From a virus, in the IMG/VR virus record IMGVR_UViG_3300022187_000006, positions 1-36,733 of that record: DNA of 36,733 nt; one strand, 5' to 3'. The notes under the pieces were generated by a model. The model ran no database searches and was not told where the DNA came from. It worked only from the letters and a program-made list of their open reading frames with translations. Below are positions 21,810-30,528 of the stretch, piece by piece; within the stretch, counting starts at the first letter, position 1, and the number at the start of each line of letters is the position of its first letter. The position numbers and the translations under genes are program-made.

Positions 21810-22853
21810 CTATCCTCCGTAAAGAGTGATATACTTCTGTCCAACTACCCAGCAAGCCATTGTAGAGATATTTTTGATATATCTTTGGCGAGCGCCGTTT
21901 GCCATTTGACCAATATTAAGGTTTTGTTCGTCAGCAGCAAGGTCCATAAGAACTTTTAAGTAAGACGGAATTGCAAGGATCATGAATCCAACCAAAGGAA
22001 CGAAATTAATTTTGATTCCATTGTAGTATATCTTTTCACTTTCTCCCGATCCTTCAACGACAAAGTTTAATTGTTGTGCAGCCCCAACTGTATTGTTCGC
22101 CGATTTAATAAATTGACGATGAGACAACGGTGCGTAAATTTCACATGGTTCAGATCTGTGGTTGATAGTTTTAGAATGCGAAGCAAGATACATTTTCCCG
22201 TATTCAGCTGCGATTGTAGCGGCAGTTACCGTAGCAATCGATAAAACCTTACGATAATCTCCAAGACCCGCTCCAGGCGTTTGTTTCGCGTTAGAAGCGT
22301 TTTCAAGTATTACAGCAGGTAAAGATGAAATTAAATTCGTCGGCATTGCAGCAACAAGTGTTTGAGCACCTGCAGAAATTGATCCTTGAGCAGCACCCGG
22401 CGTCAAAGCAGCAATTAATACTTTATGAGCAGTTGTAGCTCCGTCCCAAATCATACCTTCAACTGTTTCACCTATCGCAGGTGCGAATTGAATTAATACT
22501 TTTTGGTCAAATTCGTCGGATACATTTTCAAATGCTCCTTTCTTCATTGAACGCTCGAATCGAGTACCTTTCAATGAATCTTCATCTACAACATCTTCGA
22601 ATTGAAACGAAACAAGAGATACTCCCGTTTTGTTTACATTCGCGACCATGTCGCCAGTTGCAGTTACGCCCGCAGTTGTAGCTGCGCTTGCTGTTACAGT
22701 TGCAGAAGATTCGTAAACATCTGCTCCGTTTTTATGCCCTTCATTCACCTCAACGAGACCTTCTCGAAGGGTAAAAGATTCTGCATACAACTCCTGAAGA
22801 ATTTCTTCTAATTCAGTTTGGTTTGAGGTTCCCCCCGAGTAATTAATAGCCAT
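21810..22853 (-). CDS. Major capsid protein
   Basis: This 347-residue protein has an HK97-type capsid feel. A helical N-terminus ('ELEEILQELYAESFTLREGL') leads to a strand-rich body with 'SVLEFEDVVDEDSL'-like E-loop/spine residues and a 'RYIKNISTMACWVVGQKY' C-terminal strand. It follows the XkdF-like protease and a 70-aa gene and precedes the probable tube protein. Length is near the norm for mature capsids (300-350 aa). A leader of about 30 N-terminal residues may be removed by the protease. Confidence 0.8.
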   Translation of the reverse strand: MAINYSGGTSNQTELEEILQELYAESFTLREGLVEVNEGHKNGADVYESSATVTASAATTAGVTATGDMVANVNKTGVSLVSFQFEDVVDEDSLKGTRFERSMKKGAFENVSDEFDQKVLIQFAPAIGETVEGMIWDGATTAHKVLIAALTPGAAQGSISAGAQTLVAAMPTNLISSLPAVILENASNAKQTPGAGLGDYRKVLSIATVTAATIAAEYGKMYLASHSKTINHRSEPCEIYAPLSHRQFIKSANNTVGAAQQLNFVVEGSGESEKIYYNGIKINFVPLVGFMILAIPSYLKVLMDLAADEQNLNIGQMANGARQRYIKNISTMACWVVGQKYITLYGG

Positions 22854-22858
22854 AGTAA

Positions 22859-23071
22859 TTAAGGATTTATTTGTGGTTTATTATTTGTTAAATAGTTCGA
22901 AATTTCGTTATTGAGCCAAACCAATTCTTCGTCTGTTACAATCCCAGAAAGATATTTTTCGATAGGCGTGTCACCTAATTCATTTAAAAACGCTTCATAA
23001 GAAACGCCGGGATTTAATGGGTTCAGAACTTTTTGTTCTAACGTTTCTTTTTTGTTTGTTTTTTTCGCCAT
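22859..23071 (-). CDS. Small acidic protein between protease and capsid
   Basis: A 70-residue protein starting with a basic stretch (MAKKTNKKETLEQKV) and ending acidic and polar. It stands 5 nt upstream of the capsid ORF and 1 nt after the protease gene. Size and position suit a capsid-assembly accessory (head decoration or scaffold aide), but it has no recognised family. Confidence 0.65.
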   Translation of the reverse strand: MAKKTNKKETLEQKVLNPLNPGVSYEAFLNELGDTPIEKYLSGIVTDEELVWLNNEISNYLTNNKPQINP

Positions 23072-23072
23072 C

Positions 23073-24194
23073 TTATCTATTTTCTTTGTTATACTTCATT
23101 CTTTCGATGTTTGACATCTCGCTGTATTTCAAAGTTTTCGCGGGCGTTGGTGGTGCCTGTTCGCCAAAAGACAATACTTTTGCTTCAATCACTTTGAAAC
23201 GTTCTTCTAATTTTTCTTCAGATGACAAACGTAATGCATTATTTTCTTCTTGGAATTTAACCATCAAAGATTTGATCCCGTCAATTATCGAAGCTGCAGA
23301 AGTTTCAGCTGACATTTCTTCGCTTACTTCTTTTTCAACTTTACCGTCACCTTCTAAAATTTCACCAACAATTCCTTCTTCAGCAACGATTAGCTTTCTG
23401 TCGCCTTCAAGTCCTGGGTATTCACCGACCGGTAATGGAATTTTTTCGCCGTCAATTTCTGTCCAAACTGGTTCGCCAACAACTAAGGCCTCGCCGTCAA
23501 ACATTATTTTCAAATCGCCTGCGTTAATTTCACCTAACGTAACTTCGTAAGATTTAACTTCCGGCGTTTCCGGCGTTTCTGGTTTTGCAGGAAATAGAGA
23601 TAATTTAATATCTGCGAATCCTTTGACAATAGCGTCTACAATCTCTTGTTTCATATTAATTTCATTTTTATTTGTTACAGGTTTAAGATCTACAAGCGCA
23701 TCGATTGAAAAACCTAGAACAGCGCCAGTTTTGACGTATTGATCCCAAATTTCTTTATCGTGAATTTTCATTTTGACCAACCATGATCCAACCGGATATG
23801 AAAAACCAAAATGGGTTTGCTTATCATTTTTTTCATCTTCAACGACCCAAGATTCTACAACGGTGATCCCGTCGATTTTTGTTTGATGTTCGATTGTTGA
23901 ATTATTTTGAGAATGTTGAACAAGAAAGTTGTGCGCTAATTGTTCAATCGTTTCGTTTGTAAAAGATACTTCGAATTGTTCACCATTATCATCTGTTCGA
24001 CTTACCCACAAATTGGGTTGCAATGCTAAACCAACCAAAATTTGTTTATCTTCGTCGACTGTTTGGAATTGCAATAATTGTTCTTGTTCGCTTAACGCAA
24101 GGAATTGACCTTTCATTGCCGGTTGTTTAACCAAACTTAAGGCATAAACGCCTTTGTGAATTTCAGGATCGAACACTCCAAGATATCTTTTCAT
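23073..24194 (-). CDS. XkdF-like prohead protease with C-terminal scaffold
   Basis: This 373-residue protein has an N-terminal domain (1-175) resembling the XkdF putative serine protease family: 'LVKQPAMKGQFLAL', 'NETIEQLAHNFLV', a His in 'STIEHQTK', and 'GSWLVKMKI...GAVLGFSID'. A compact beta-rich linker follows at about 190-265, then an acidic helical stretch (EEVSEEMSAETSAAS, coiled coil) typical of scaffolds. Protease-scaffold fusions assemble and then mature the procapsid. An internal in-frame ATG at 23654 with an A-rich leader would give a 193-aa scaffold alone, like lambda C/Nu3. Confidence 0.75.
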   Translation of the reverse strand: MKRYLGVFDPEIHKGVYALSLVKQPAMKGQFLALSEQEQLLQFQTVDEDKQILVGLALQPNLWVSRTDDNGEQFEVSFTNETIEQLAHNFLVQHSQNNSTIEHQTKIDGITVVESWVVEDEKNDKQTHFGFSYPVGSWLVKMKIHDKEIWDQYVKTGAVLGFSIDALVDLKPVTNKNEINMKQEIVDAIVKGFADIKLSLFPAKPETPETPEVKSYEVTLGEINAGDLKIMFDGEALVVGEPVWTEIDGEKIPLPVGEYPGLEGDRKLIVAEEGIVGEILEGDGKVEKEVSEEMSAETSAASIIDGIKSLMVKFQEENNALRLSSEEKLEERFKVIEAKVLSFGEQAPPTPAKTLKYSEMSNIERMKYNKENR

Positions 24195-24267
24195 AATGTA
24201 TTAATGGACGATGTCGTCTTTTGTTTCACTTTTTCCTGGATTTTTTTTTTGTACTAGCCATAGTATT

Positions 24268-24355
24268 TTTTTTACTCTTATCTACTCTTATCTTATCTTA
24301 TCTTATCTTATCCTTTATTCTAGCTACAATTTAGCTTTATTTTAGCTTTATTTGT
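24268..24355. repeat. Expanded GATAA repeat outside any gene; copy of the initiator-gene repeat
   Basis: Plus strand has five tandem TTATC units at 24288-24312, plus another TTATC at 24278-24282 and TTTAGCTTTATTT blocks. On the minus strand it aligns with 4634-4690: AAATAAAGCTAAA ... AAAGGATAAGATAA ... GTAGATAAGAGTA, expanded by extra GATAA units. It lies in the 240-nt gap between the plus-strand cassette and the protease gene and does not encode a protein here. Candidate initiator-binding sites or origin remnant. Confidence 0.6.
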
Positions 24356-24383
24356 GCGAGAAATCGATCTTTTTTTGGTTAAA

Positions 24384-24415
24384 TTTGGTGGGATGAAATA
24401 TAATCCATAGATTTG
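24384..24415 (+). promoter_or_regulatory. Consensus Bacteroidota promoter for the plus-strand cassette
   Basis: TTTG (24384-24387), 20-nt spacer and TAGATTTG (24408-24415): a perfect match to the TTTG/TAnnTTTG consensus. The sequence after the -7 box, AATATCTTAAAACAATAT, matches the 4.3-kb promoter's start region. It drives the five plus-strand genes. Confidence 0.85.
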
Positions 24416-24436
24416 AATATCTTAAAACAATATATC

Positions 24437-24694
24437 ATGACAATTACAAACGAAATTAAACGAATTACTAAAAACAACATCACCGTATTAATGTATAAAA
24501 ACGACTTCGGAAATGTACATATCGCTACATGGAGATCGAATCCTGATTTTGACGGTTCAACTGGTTTGCCTTGGGATTTCACTCAAACTGGATCTTATGG
24601 AAAAGAAACAAACGAATGGGCTGAACAAAAATTTGAAAACATCGTATCGATGACAAACGTCGAAAACGTTGCACTTTGGAAATTGACAAAATAA
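24437..24694 (+). CDS. Small hypothetical protein (plus-strand cassette, gene 1)
   Basis: An 85-residue protein beginning MTITNEIKRITKNNITVLMY. The start at 24437 has the leader CTTAAAACAATATATC; an earlier ATG at 24413 would lie in the -7 promoter box. Two tryptophan-bearing segments and a strand-turn pattern suggest a small alpha/beta protein. No family recognised. First of a five-gene plus-strand operon. Confidence 0.7.
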   Translation: MTITNEIKRITKNNITVLMYKNDFGNVHIATWRSNPDFDGSTGLPWDFTQTGSYGKETNEWAEQKFENIVSMTNVENVALWKLTK

Positions 24695-24702
24695 TAAATA
24701 AT

Positions 24703-24720
24703 ATCTTAAAAATCAACATC
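24703..24720 (+). promoter_or_regulatory. Repeated A-rich translation leader, copy 1
   Basis: TCTTAAAAATCAACATC directly before the ATG of the 52-aa gene. The same string, TTAAAAATCAACATCATG, recurs before the next two genes, acting as the ribosome site in place of Shine-Dalgarno. Confidence 0.6.
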
Positions 24721-24879
24721 ATGAAAATCATACCACTCACCCCAACAAAAATCAAACATTTAAAAGACAAATTCGGTATTATCGCCACGCATGAACGATA
24801 TTTAGACCCTGTAGATTTAGGGTTTGGTACGTGTTCACATTCTGAATACATTGTAATTCAAGAAAAAAATAATCAATAA
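24721..24879 (+). CDS. Small hypothetical protein (plus-strand cassette, gene 2)
   Basis: A 52-residue protein starting MKIIPLTPTKIKHLKDKFG. The repeated leader (24703-24720) marks this ATG; an upstream ATG at 24676 lies inside gene 1. C-terminus carries a Cys-His pair (GTCSHSEYIV). No family recognised. Confidence 0.65.
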   Translation: MKIIPLTPTKIKHLKDKFGIIATHERYLDPVDLGFGTCSHSEYIVIQEKNNQ

Positions 24880-24897
24880 CTTTTAAAAATCAACATC
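24879..24897 (+). promoter_or_regulatory. Repeated A-rich translation leader, copy 2
   Basis: ACTTTTAAAAATCAACATC before the ATG at 24898; identical to copy 3. Confidence 0.6.
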
Positions 24898-25023
24898 ATG
24901 TCTATCGAAGAAAAAAACAACAATTTTCAAATTCAAGCAACTGAATTCTACATTGAAGAATTGGAACGTAAAATTGAAAAAGAAAAAGAAAAACTAGAAT
25001 ACTTATACAACAAATCCTTTTAA
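24898..25023 (+). CDS. Small coiled-coil protein (plus-strand cassette, gene 3)
   Basis: A 41-residue protein (MSIEEKNNNFQIQATEFYIE...), nearly all Glu/Lys-rich helix, compatible with a single coiled coil. The repeated leader (copy 2) is directly upstream. Shorter than a usual length cut-off, but the leader and packed neighbours support it. Confidence 0.6.
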   Translation: MSIEEKNNNFQIQATEFYIEELERKIEKEKEKLEYLYNKSF

Positions 25024-25032
25024 ATTAATTTA

Positions 25033-25051
25033 ACTTTTAAAAATCAACATC
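25033..25051 (+). promoter_or_regulatory. Repeated A-rich translation leader, copy 3
   Basis: ACTTTTAAAAATCAACATC before the ATG at 25052; identical to copy 2. Confidence 0.6.
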
Positions 25052-25351
25052 ATGGAAATCACTTTAAAATCTCAAACTGATCAATTGTTAAGAAACATGA
25101 AACTTTCTCCACGCGTACATATCGCAACCGGATCTCCTTACATATCGCCATCAACCGATTGGGTACATTATTTCGCTCTAACGGGCTGGTTGGACGATAT
25201 TTATTTCTCTTTGACAATATATCAACCAAGTGATTGGGCCCGGGAAAACTGCCCTAAAGTCGTTAAGATCGACGGCGTAGTAACTAAAAACAGACGTGCA
25301 TTAAAAAAATTCTTGCACGAAAATTCAACTCTTAAATTTGTGACAGCATGA
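25052..25351 (+). CDS. Hypothetical protein (plus-strand cassette, gene 4)
   Basis: A 99-residue protein beginning MEITLKSQTDQLLRNMKL, with a Trp-rich central section ('TDWVHYFALTGWLDDIYF') and basic C-terminus. It overlaps gene 5 by 4 nt (ATGA). Probably soluble. No family recognised. Confidence 0.7.
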   Translation: MEITLKSQTDQLLRNMKLSPRVHIATGSPYISPSTDWVHYFALTGWLDDIYFSLTIYQPSDWARENCPKVVKIDGVVTKNRRALKKFLHENSTLKFVTA

Positions 25352-25626
25352 TTACAAACAGATATTCTGAAACCACGCCTGAAGCCTATTTGGAACTCAG
25401 GCGTGATGTTTCACCTGCTAAATGTGTTTTTATTTTATTTGCGCTATCATCTGTATTTGGAAAAGAAACGCGAATTTCAGACCTTGCAAAAGTAGATTTA
25501 GATTTCGAATGGATAAATTCCGCATCATTTTATTTTTCGGTGAGACATTGGGCAACACCTGACAAACGAGAACTTTACTTCGTTGATTGTGCAAACGAGG
25601 ATCATCGAATAGAAGTTATATCATAA
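25348..25626 (+). CDS. Hypothetical protein (plus-strand cassette, gene 5)
   Basis: A 92-residue protein beginning MITNRYSETTPEAYLELR, helical then strand-rich ('FYFSVRHWATPDKRELYFVD'). Its end overlaps the end of the tape-measure gene tail to tail by 6 nt. No hairpin terminator is visible between the converging units. No family recognised. Confidence 0.7.
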   Translation: MITNRYSETTPEAYLELRRDVSPAKCVFILFALSSVFGKETRISDLAKVDLDFEWINSASFYFSVRHWATPDKRELYFVDCANEDHRIEVIS

Positions 25627-27420
25627 AGAAGAATTTGCTTCTATGTTCGCGTCCATTTCTTGCTGAGATGTCATCTGTGTCGATGTCACAAAAGCTTGAA
25701 TTGGGCGGGCATTATTATTAGCTAATCCTGTCGCGATCTGATTCGATTCCGTACCTTGAACTAAATTAAAGCTAGGCGGAGGCGGAGGAGGTGCGCTATC
25801 ACCTGACGGCGCAGAATCAGAAACAGGTTTTGTTGCTAATATTTTCTTCACATTTATTGCTCCGGAAATTCCAATCGCGGCTGCATTTGCAAATTTTAAG
25901 ATCGTTCCAAACGGTTCAGGAATTACCGACGTCGCTGACAAAGCTGCAGTAACACCTTGGAAGGTATTGATTGTAGCCTGAGAAGCTGCGATTCCTTTCG
26001 CTAATGCCGACCCTTCTTTTGCTAATGAAGATAATGCATTTAATCCTTGAGAAGCGATTGCAATTTTAGCGTTTTTTAATCGATCCTCGTCCGCTTCTTT
26101 TTCTTTGTTTGCGTTTTGTTCATTCGCAGTAATTTGATTGTCTATATTTTGCTTTTTACTCAAATATTCTTGCTCTGCGTCTTCACGTTGCTGAGTTCCG
26201 ACAAGATATAATTCCCGCTTTTTAGCGATGTCCTCTTCAATCAATTGATTTTCCAATTCCAATCGTTCACGTTGTTTTTCTAATTTTCCAGCTGCAGTAA
26301 TTTCTTGAGCCTCTTCAAATTCTAATTGGGCAAGACGTCGTTCCATTTCGCCGTCGGCTGCTGTTTGGTTGAGGTCGTTTAATTCTTGTTGTAAAGCAAT
26401 TTGGTTAACAATTTGCTCAGATTTGAATCCATTTACTTGAGCGAGGATCCCTTCCTGATTTGTAAGCGCTTCAATCAACGCTACTTGGTTTTCAATATTG
26501 TCGTTTAAGTTAACTTGTGCCTGTGCAGCTGCAACTTGAGCAGCTCCTTGAGCTAACATTGCTGTTTCTTGATCTAATAAAATTTGTTTCAACTTGTTAT
26601 TCGCATCGATCCTTTCTTCAATCGTTAAAGCGATATTGTCTCTGATCTGTCTTTGAGATTCAGCTTGTCGGTCGTATTGTTCAACCAATCTTGCTTGTGC
26701 GGCTACGGCCAACAAGGAGTTGTTTTCTAACGCAGTTAGCGATTCAGCTGCGTCCCACGTTGAGGAAGCGTAATTGCTGACAGCCTCGCCCGCTATAACG
26801 GCAATTTCAGCCAATTTATTAACCGAATCATCTACACCTGTCATTACATCGACCCATTCCGCACCGGCTTCTTTTGCCGATTCAAGCGCACCTTTGAAAT
26901 CGCCTTCAAAAAATTTCATAGCTGCATCACCTAAATACCCAAGAACTTCTAACGCAGATTCGAATCGTTCAATAATGTTTTCTTTTATTGCATTTCCTAA
27001 ATCTTTCAACGATTGTACCGGGTCATCAAATATTTGTTTGAAATAATCAACGACAGTTCCGACATTGTTGTCTAAAAAGCTAAACAGATCACTAAAAGCA
27101 ATCGTCAAAAAATTCATTGTATTAGAAAAGAAATCCGCTACTTTTTGATTCGCAGAAAATACAGCAGTAAGTTTCCCTATCAATGCGATTACAATCCCGA
27201 TTCCGATTGCTTTTAAAGCTGCCCCAGCCATTTTGAATGATGCACCTAATCCTTTAGCACCCTTCGTTTGAGCTTTGACAGTTTTTCCCATTTCGTCAAA
27301 TTGATCGGTAGCTTTTTCTGCTTCCTCAGTAACTCGTCCCGTTGCATCGGTTACTTTATCGATGTCTTTTATCGCGTCATCTGTTTGAGCTACTAATTTA
27401 ACCTTTACTTCTTTACCCAT
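25621..27420 (-). CDS. Tail tape measure protein
   Basis: This 599-residue protein has the tape-measure signature: a charged helical N-terminus ('KLVAQTDDAIKDIDKVTDAT'), hydrophobic segments (about 55-80, 'KAIGIGIVIALIGKLTAVFS'; another near 485-530, rich in Ala/Gly) and long Gln/Ala/Glu coiled coils between. It sets tail length; at about 0.15 nm per residue it predicts a roughly 90-nm tail. The ATG at 27420 (MGKEVKVKL) fits better than one 15 codons upstream, which would extend into the 51-aa gene. Its end overlaps the plus-strand cassette. Confidence 0.82.
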   Translation of the reverse strand: MGKEVKVKLVAQTDDAIKDIDKVTDATGRVTEEAEKATDQFDEMGKTVKAQTKGAKGLGASFKMAGAALKAIGIGIVIALIGKLTAVFSANQKVADFFSNTMNFLTIAFSDLFSFLDNNVGTVVDYFKQIFDDPVQSLKDLGNAIKENIIERFESALEVLGYLGDAAMKFFEGDFKGALESAKEAGAEWVDVMTGVDDSVNKLAEIAVIAGEAVSNYASSTWDAAESLTALENNSLLAVAAQARLVEQYDRQAESQRQIRDNIALTIEERIDANNKLKQILLDQETAMLAQGAAQVAAAQAQVNLNDNIENQVALIEALTNQEGILAQVNGFKSEQIVNQIALQQELNDLNQTAADGEMERRLAQLEFEEAQEITAAGKLEKQRERLELENQLIEEDIAKKRELYLVGTQQREDAEQEYLSKKQNIDNQITANEQNANKEKEADEDRLKNAKIAIASQGLNALSSLAKEGSALAKGIAASQATINTFQGVTAALSATSVIPEPFGTILKFANAAAIGISGAINVKKILATKPVSDSAPSGDSAPPPPPPSFNLVQGTESNQIATGLANNNARPIQAFVTSTQMTSQQEMDANIEANSSL

Positions 27421-27560
27421 AATATTCTTTGTATTTTTGCTTTCATCCCTGCAAACGTTTCGCACAGTTCATTCTTGCCTTTCGCGATCTCAATATGAGG
27501 ACCACCGCCTTTGAAATCGTGAGACCTCAATACATCTAAAGTTTGTTTTATATCAATCAT
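27405..27560 (-). CDS. Small hypothetical protein before the tape measure
   Basis: A 51-residue protein beginning MIDIKQTLDVLRSHDFKG. It overlaps the preceding gene by 4 nt (ATGA) and the tape-measure start by 16 nt. 'HDFKGGGPHIEIAKGKNEL' suggests a small alpha/beta fold. Function unknown; position suggests a tail assembly aide. Confidence 0.6.
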   Translation of the reverse strand: MIDIKQTLDVLRSHDFKGGGPHIEIAKGKNELCETFAGMKAKIQRILWVKK

Positions 27561-28150
27561 ATATCTCCTTTAAAATCTCTTTTAATAAATATTGCGAAGT
27601 CGGAACAAATCATCGTTCCGGCATCCGTGTTTAAAAATATTTGTCCGCCGTTCGCTAAAAATGTAGCCAAACAAAAAACTGGAAAAGTAAATGCAACCTT
27701 AGCCGGCAATGTTTTGGGTTTAGCTAATTCATTCGTAAAAATCACTGTTGAGGGCCCTAAGCCCCCGCCGATGTCTAATTGTAATATTAAATAGGCAGCC
27801 GACGCTGTTATAGAATCAATCGTCAATTCGATTCGAATGTCATACGCATCTCCTAATGCGATTGGTAAAATTAGATCATTTGTAGTATCCCATAATTCTG
27901 AAACACCGCGAATCTCACGCGGTAAATATCCAGATTCTGAATTTGCATGACCTCCGTCGATTTGTAATTTTGAAGCTGACGTTGTGAATGTTTGAGTTGT
28001 CGGTGTTGTACCTGCGTCTTTGTAATACGCCCACCCAAGTTCCGAGTAAAGTTCAGTTACATTCGTTTCGATTTTCACGAAAGTATCGCGAAATCCATCG
28101 CCGGTTCCGTCATTGTCTATTGTGCCTAATGATAAAGGAGTTTGTGCCAT
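27557..28150 (-). CDS. Structural protein with fibre-type N-terminus
   Basis: This 197-residue beta-rich protein starts 'LSLGTIDNDGTGDGFRDTF', a motif found at the N-terminus of many phage fibre and structural proteins ('NDGTGD.lR.aF'). The remainder is beta-sandwich-like. It lies between the tail hub and the tape measure, so it is probably part of the tail tip. Confidence 0.65.
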   Translation of the reverse strand: MAQTPLSLGTIDNDGTGDGFRDTFVKIETNVTELYSELGWAYYKDAGTTPTTQTFTTSASKLQIDGGHANSESGYLPREIRGVSELWDTTNDLILPIALGDAYDIRIELTIDSITASAAYLILQLDIGGGLGPSTVIFTNELAKPKTLPAKVAFTFPVFCLATFLANGGQIFLNTDAGTMICSDFAIFIKRDFKGDI

Positions 28151-28152
28151 AA

Positions 28153-30528
28153 TTAATAGTTATTGTCTGAAGTTAAAATATTATTGTCTGCGGTTCCTAC
28201 ATTGTTGTCCACAGTTAAAGGTCGTTGGTTTTGTTGCACAAAAATACTAATTGTATTTCCGTTTTTAGTGACGTCTAGGCGTTGATTTCTAGGACTGAAT
28301 GCGTTTGTATATTCATCGAATACGCATTGAATCTGACCGCCTACAATCGTTGGAGTCAACCAACTTGTATCAAACTCAGTTAAACCAACTTGTGCAATCG
28401 ATGATCCTGTTAAATTTGCAACCGTTAAAAATGAAGTTTGAGCTCTATAATCGACGTATAAAGATTCTGAATTTCCTGCAGCTTTCAATTGACCTACAGC
28501 TAAATCAGAAAAGAAATTAAACAATTCGAATTCTGTTTCTCCTGTCGCGATATTCACCGCGTATTTTGAGATCCGATAAACGTTTTCTTTTATTTTCAAA
28601 ACGTCGTTTAACGATAAAAGTAATTGAATCCTCTCAGGCAGAATTGCTGTGAATTTATAAATTCGTTTTTTGATATTAAAAACCTCATCAATATAAGGCC
28701 CGTAATGATTCGTGTATAAATTATTGGTTAAAATCGCTCCGTTGTATGGATTCCTTTCTGCTGAAAATGTAGTCGAATACAAACATGGATTCTCAATCCC
28801 TGAAGCGCAACTGACATTGTTTATTACGTGCAACTGAGATTTAGTTGTGCCGTCGAAAAAGCCTATTTTTTTAACTCCTTGCCCTGTTCTTATTGCATAA
28901 TGGATAAAAGGTTTAGTCACAATCGGCTCAAAATCTTTATCGATCGATGCACCATACATTAGGTTAGAAAAAACTTGGTCGTTTTGATCCTGGATTCTTT
29001 CGATTGGAATTTGTTCGAATGGTAATTTCAATGTAAAAGCTTTTCCGTCTAACGGATCACCGTTTGCATCTTCAAGCGATAGTTTTTCATCTCCAAATCC
29101 TCGAGCGTTTTCGCTTAAATAATTAGCGCCCTGCAACGTTTGACCTTCTTGAAATTCAAAAGCAATTTCATTAAACAATTCTCCTCTGTCAACTGGATAT
29201 TCGTCGAATTTAACGTAGTCAGTTATGTCAATCAAATCACCATTAGCATAATAATTGTCAATCGTATCGACGTAATAAGTATCTTCGCCTGTAGGTAAAA
29301 TTACAAGTTTATAAGCTGAAAAGATCCCCTTCAAGAAATCAATAACTTTTATTTTTGGCAAATTCAAACCAATGTCCATAAAAGCTAATTGAGTATTCGC
29401 AGATGCGTCGGCTGTACCTAAAACTGTACCGGATCCATCTTCGTCGAAATACGTGTATAATTTAGCCGTATATTCGAAATCATAAGGAGACGATACTGTA
29501 AAATAAACTTGATAATTAAAGTTATCGTTTGACCCGTCACCTTGTAAAACACGCAAGGCAGAGTAATTATTCCAATCATTCGTTCCTTCATGCACCTCAT
29601 CTAATTCGTCATTGATGTAAAAGCGAACAGTGAAAGGTACAGTTTCGTATCCGGGTTCTGCAGTTACGCGTAAACCAAGTCGAAAACGTTCTCCTGTACC
29701 AGAATTTACTGTATAAGATCCGACATTTGTAGTTAAATTCATCCAAACATCGTTGCCGTTTTTTGAATCCCAATCGATTATTCCTTCCGTGCCTGTTTGA
29801 TTGCGTTCTACTGAATTGTTGCACCACAAATAAGCGGTACTAAATTCTTGATGTCCGAAGAAATCACGCGAAAAGGTGAACCCATAATAAGCTTCTATCG
29901 CCTCAATGATCTTTATTAAACGAATTGAAGGCAATAAATCAAGCCATTGTAGCCCTGCATTCGCGCCACCGTCAAAAGAAACGTTTACCAATGTATCGGT
30001 TACAGTATTATCTGACGGGTCAGGATTGACGTACAGCTGTTTCTTCATTAAGGCTGTATAAATTACGTCGCGATCTGCAGTAATGCCGTTAGTGAGGCCT
30101 GCTAATACGTTAGCCGGGCTGTAGGAATGATTCAATGTAGTGAAATCTAACACAGATAATTCATCACCTTTAACTTCTTTGTTAATTGATGACAAACGAC
30201 CAAAGAAATTAATCGTATAAGAAACGATCCTTCCTTTTTTTATGTTTGCTTTTTGCAATCGAAATGTACCGACTTTAAATTCTTTCCCTTTCCATGAAAT
30301 GTGTCCAGCTTGTTTTGTACGTGCATCAAAGGAATTATCGATATTAGCATTATACCAATGCCTAAATAAAATATTGTTTGTAGGTGTAGCCGGTACAGTG
30401 AAGGATCGTGTAAAAGCATTTGTGTTTTTAGAAATGTCCTTGATATCAACCACAGACTCGATTACAGAAATATTCTGAAAAGGATATGTATCTACTTTTT
30501 GGTTTTGAATGTAAATTTCTCCAAACAT
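28153..30528 (-). CDS. Tail tip/hub protein
   Basis: The largest gene: 791 residues. 'MFGEIYIQNQKVDTYPFQNISV' and 'TRSFTVPATPTNNILFRHWYN' match a Bacteroidota phage tail family. Residue composition is beta-rich throughout, with a probable hub core in the middle (about 350-560). It precedes the tape measure, as distal tail or baseplate hub proteins may do. It would plug the tail and hold the tail tip proteins. Confidence 0.7.
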   Translation of the reverse strand: MFGEIYIQNQKVDTYPFQNISVIESVVDIKDISKNTNAFTRSFTVPATPTNNILFRHWYNANIDNSFDARTKQAGHISWKGKEFKVGTFRLQKANIKKGRIVSYTINFFGRLSSINKEVKGDELSVLDFTTLNHSYSPANVLAGLTNGITADRDVIYTALMKKQLYVNPDPSDNTVTDTLVNVSFDGGANAGLQWLDLLPSIRLIKIIEAIEAYYGFTFSRDFFGHQEFSTAYLWCNNSVERNQTGTEGIIDWDSKNGNDVWMNLTTNVGSYTVNSGTGERFRLGLRVTAEPGYETVPFTVRFYINDELDEVHEGTNDWNNYSALRVLQGDGSNDNFNYQVYFTVSSPYDFEYTAKLYTYFDEDGSGTVLGTADASANTQLAFMDIGLNLPKIKVIDFLKGIFSAYKLVILPTGEDTYYVDTIDNYYANGDLIDITDYVKFDEYPVDRGELFNEIAFEFQEGQTLQGANYLSENARGFGDEKLSLEDANGDPLDGKAFTLKLPFEQIPIERIQDQNDQVFSNLMYGASIDKDFEPIVTKPFIHYAIRTGQGVKKIGFFDGTTKSQLHVINNVSCASGIENPCLYSTTFSAERNPYNGAILTNNLYTNHYGPYIDEVFNIKKRIYKFTAILPERIQLLLSLNDVLKIKENVYRISKYAVNIATGETEFELFNFFSDLAVGQLKAAGNSESLYVDYRAQTSFLTVANLTGSSIAQVGLTEFDTSWLTPTIVGGQIQCVFDEYTNAFSPRNQRLDVTKNGNTISIFVQQNQRPLTVDNNVGTADNNILTSDNNY

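Noticed and set aside
23017-23550. Plus-strand 177-aa Ser/Pro-rich frame
   Set aside because: Antisense of the protease-scaffold gene, whose minus-strand product is a recognisable family.
24217-24261. Tiny minus-strand frame MASTKKKSRKK next to an A10 run, upstream of the protease gene
   Set aside because: Only 11 codons in the given sequence. With one extra A it would run about 20 codons into the protease start, so it may be a lost leader gene, but nothing supports function.
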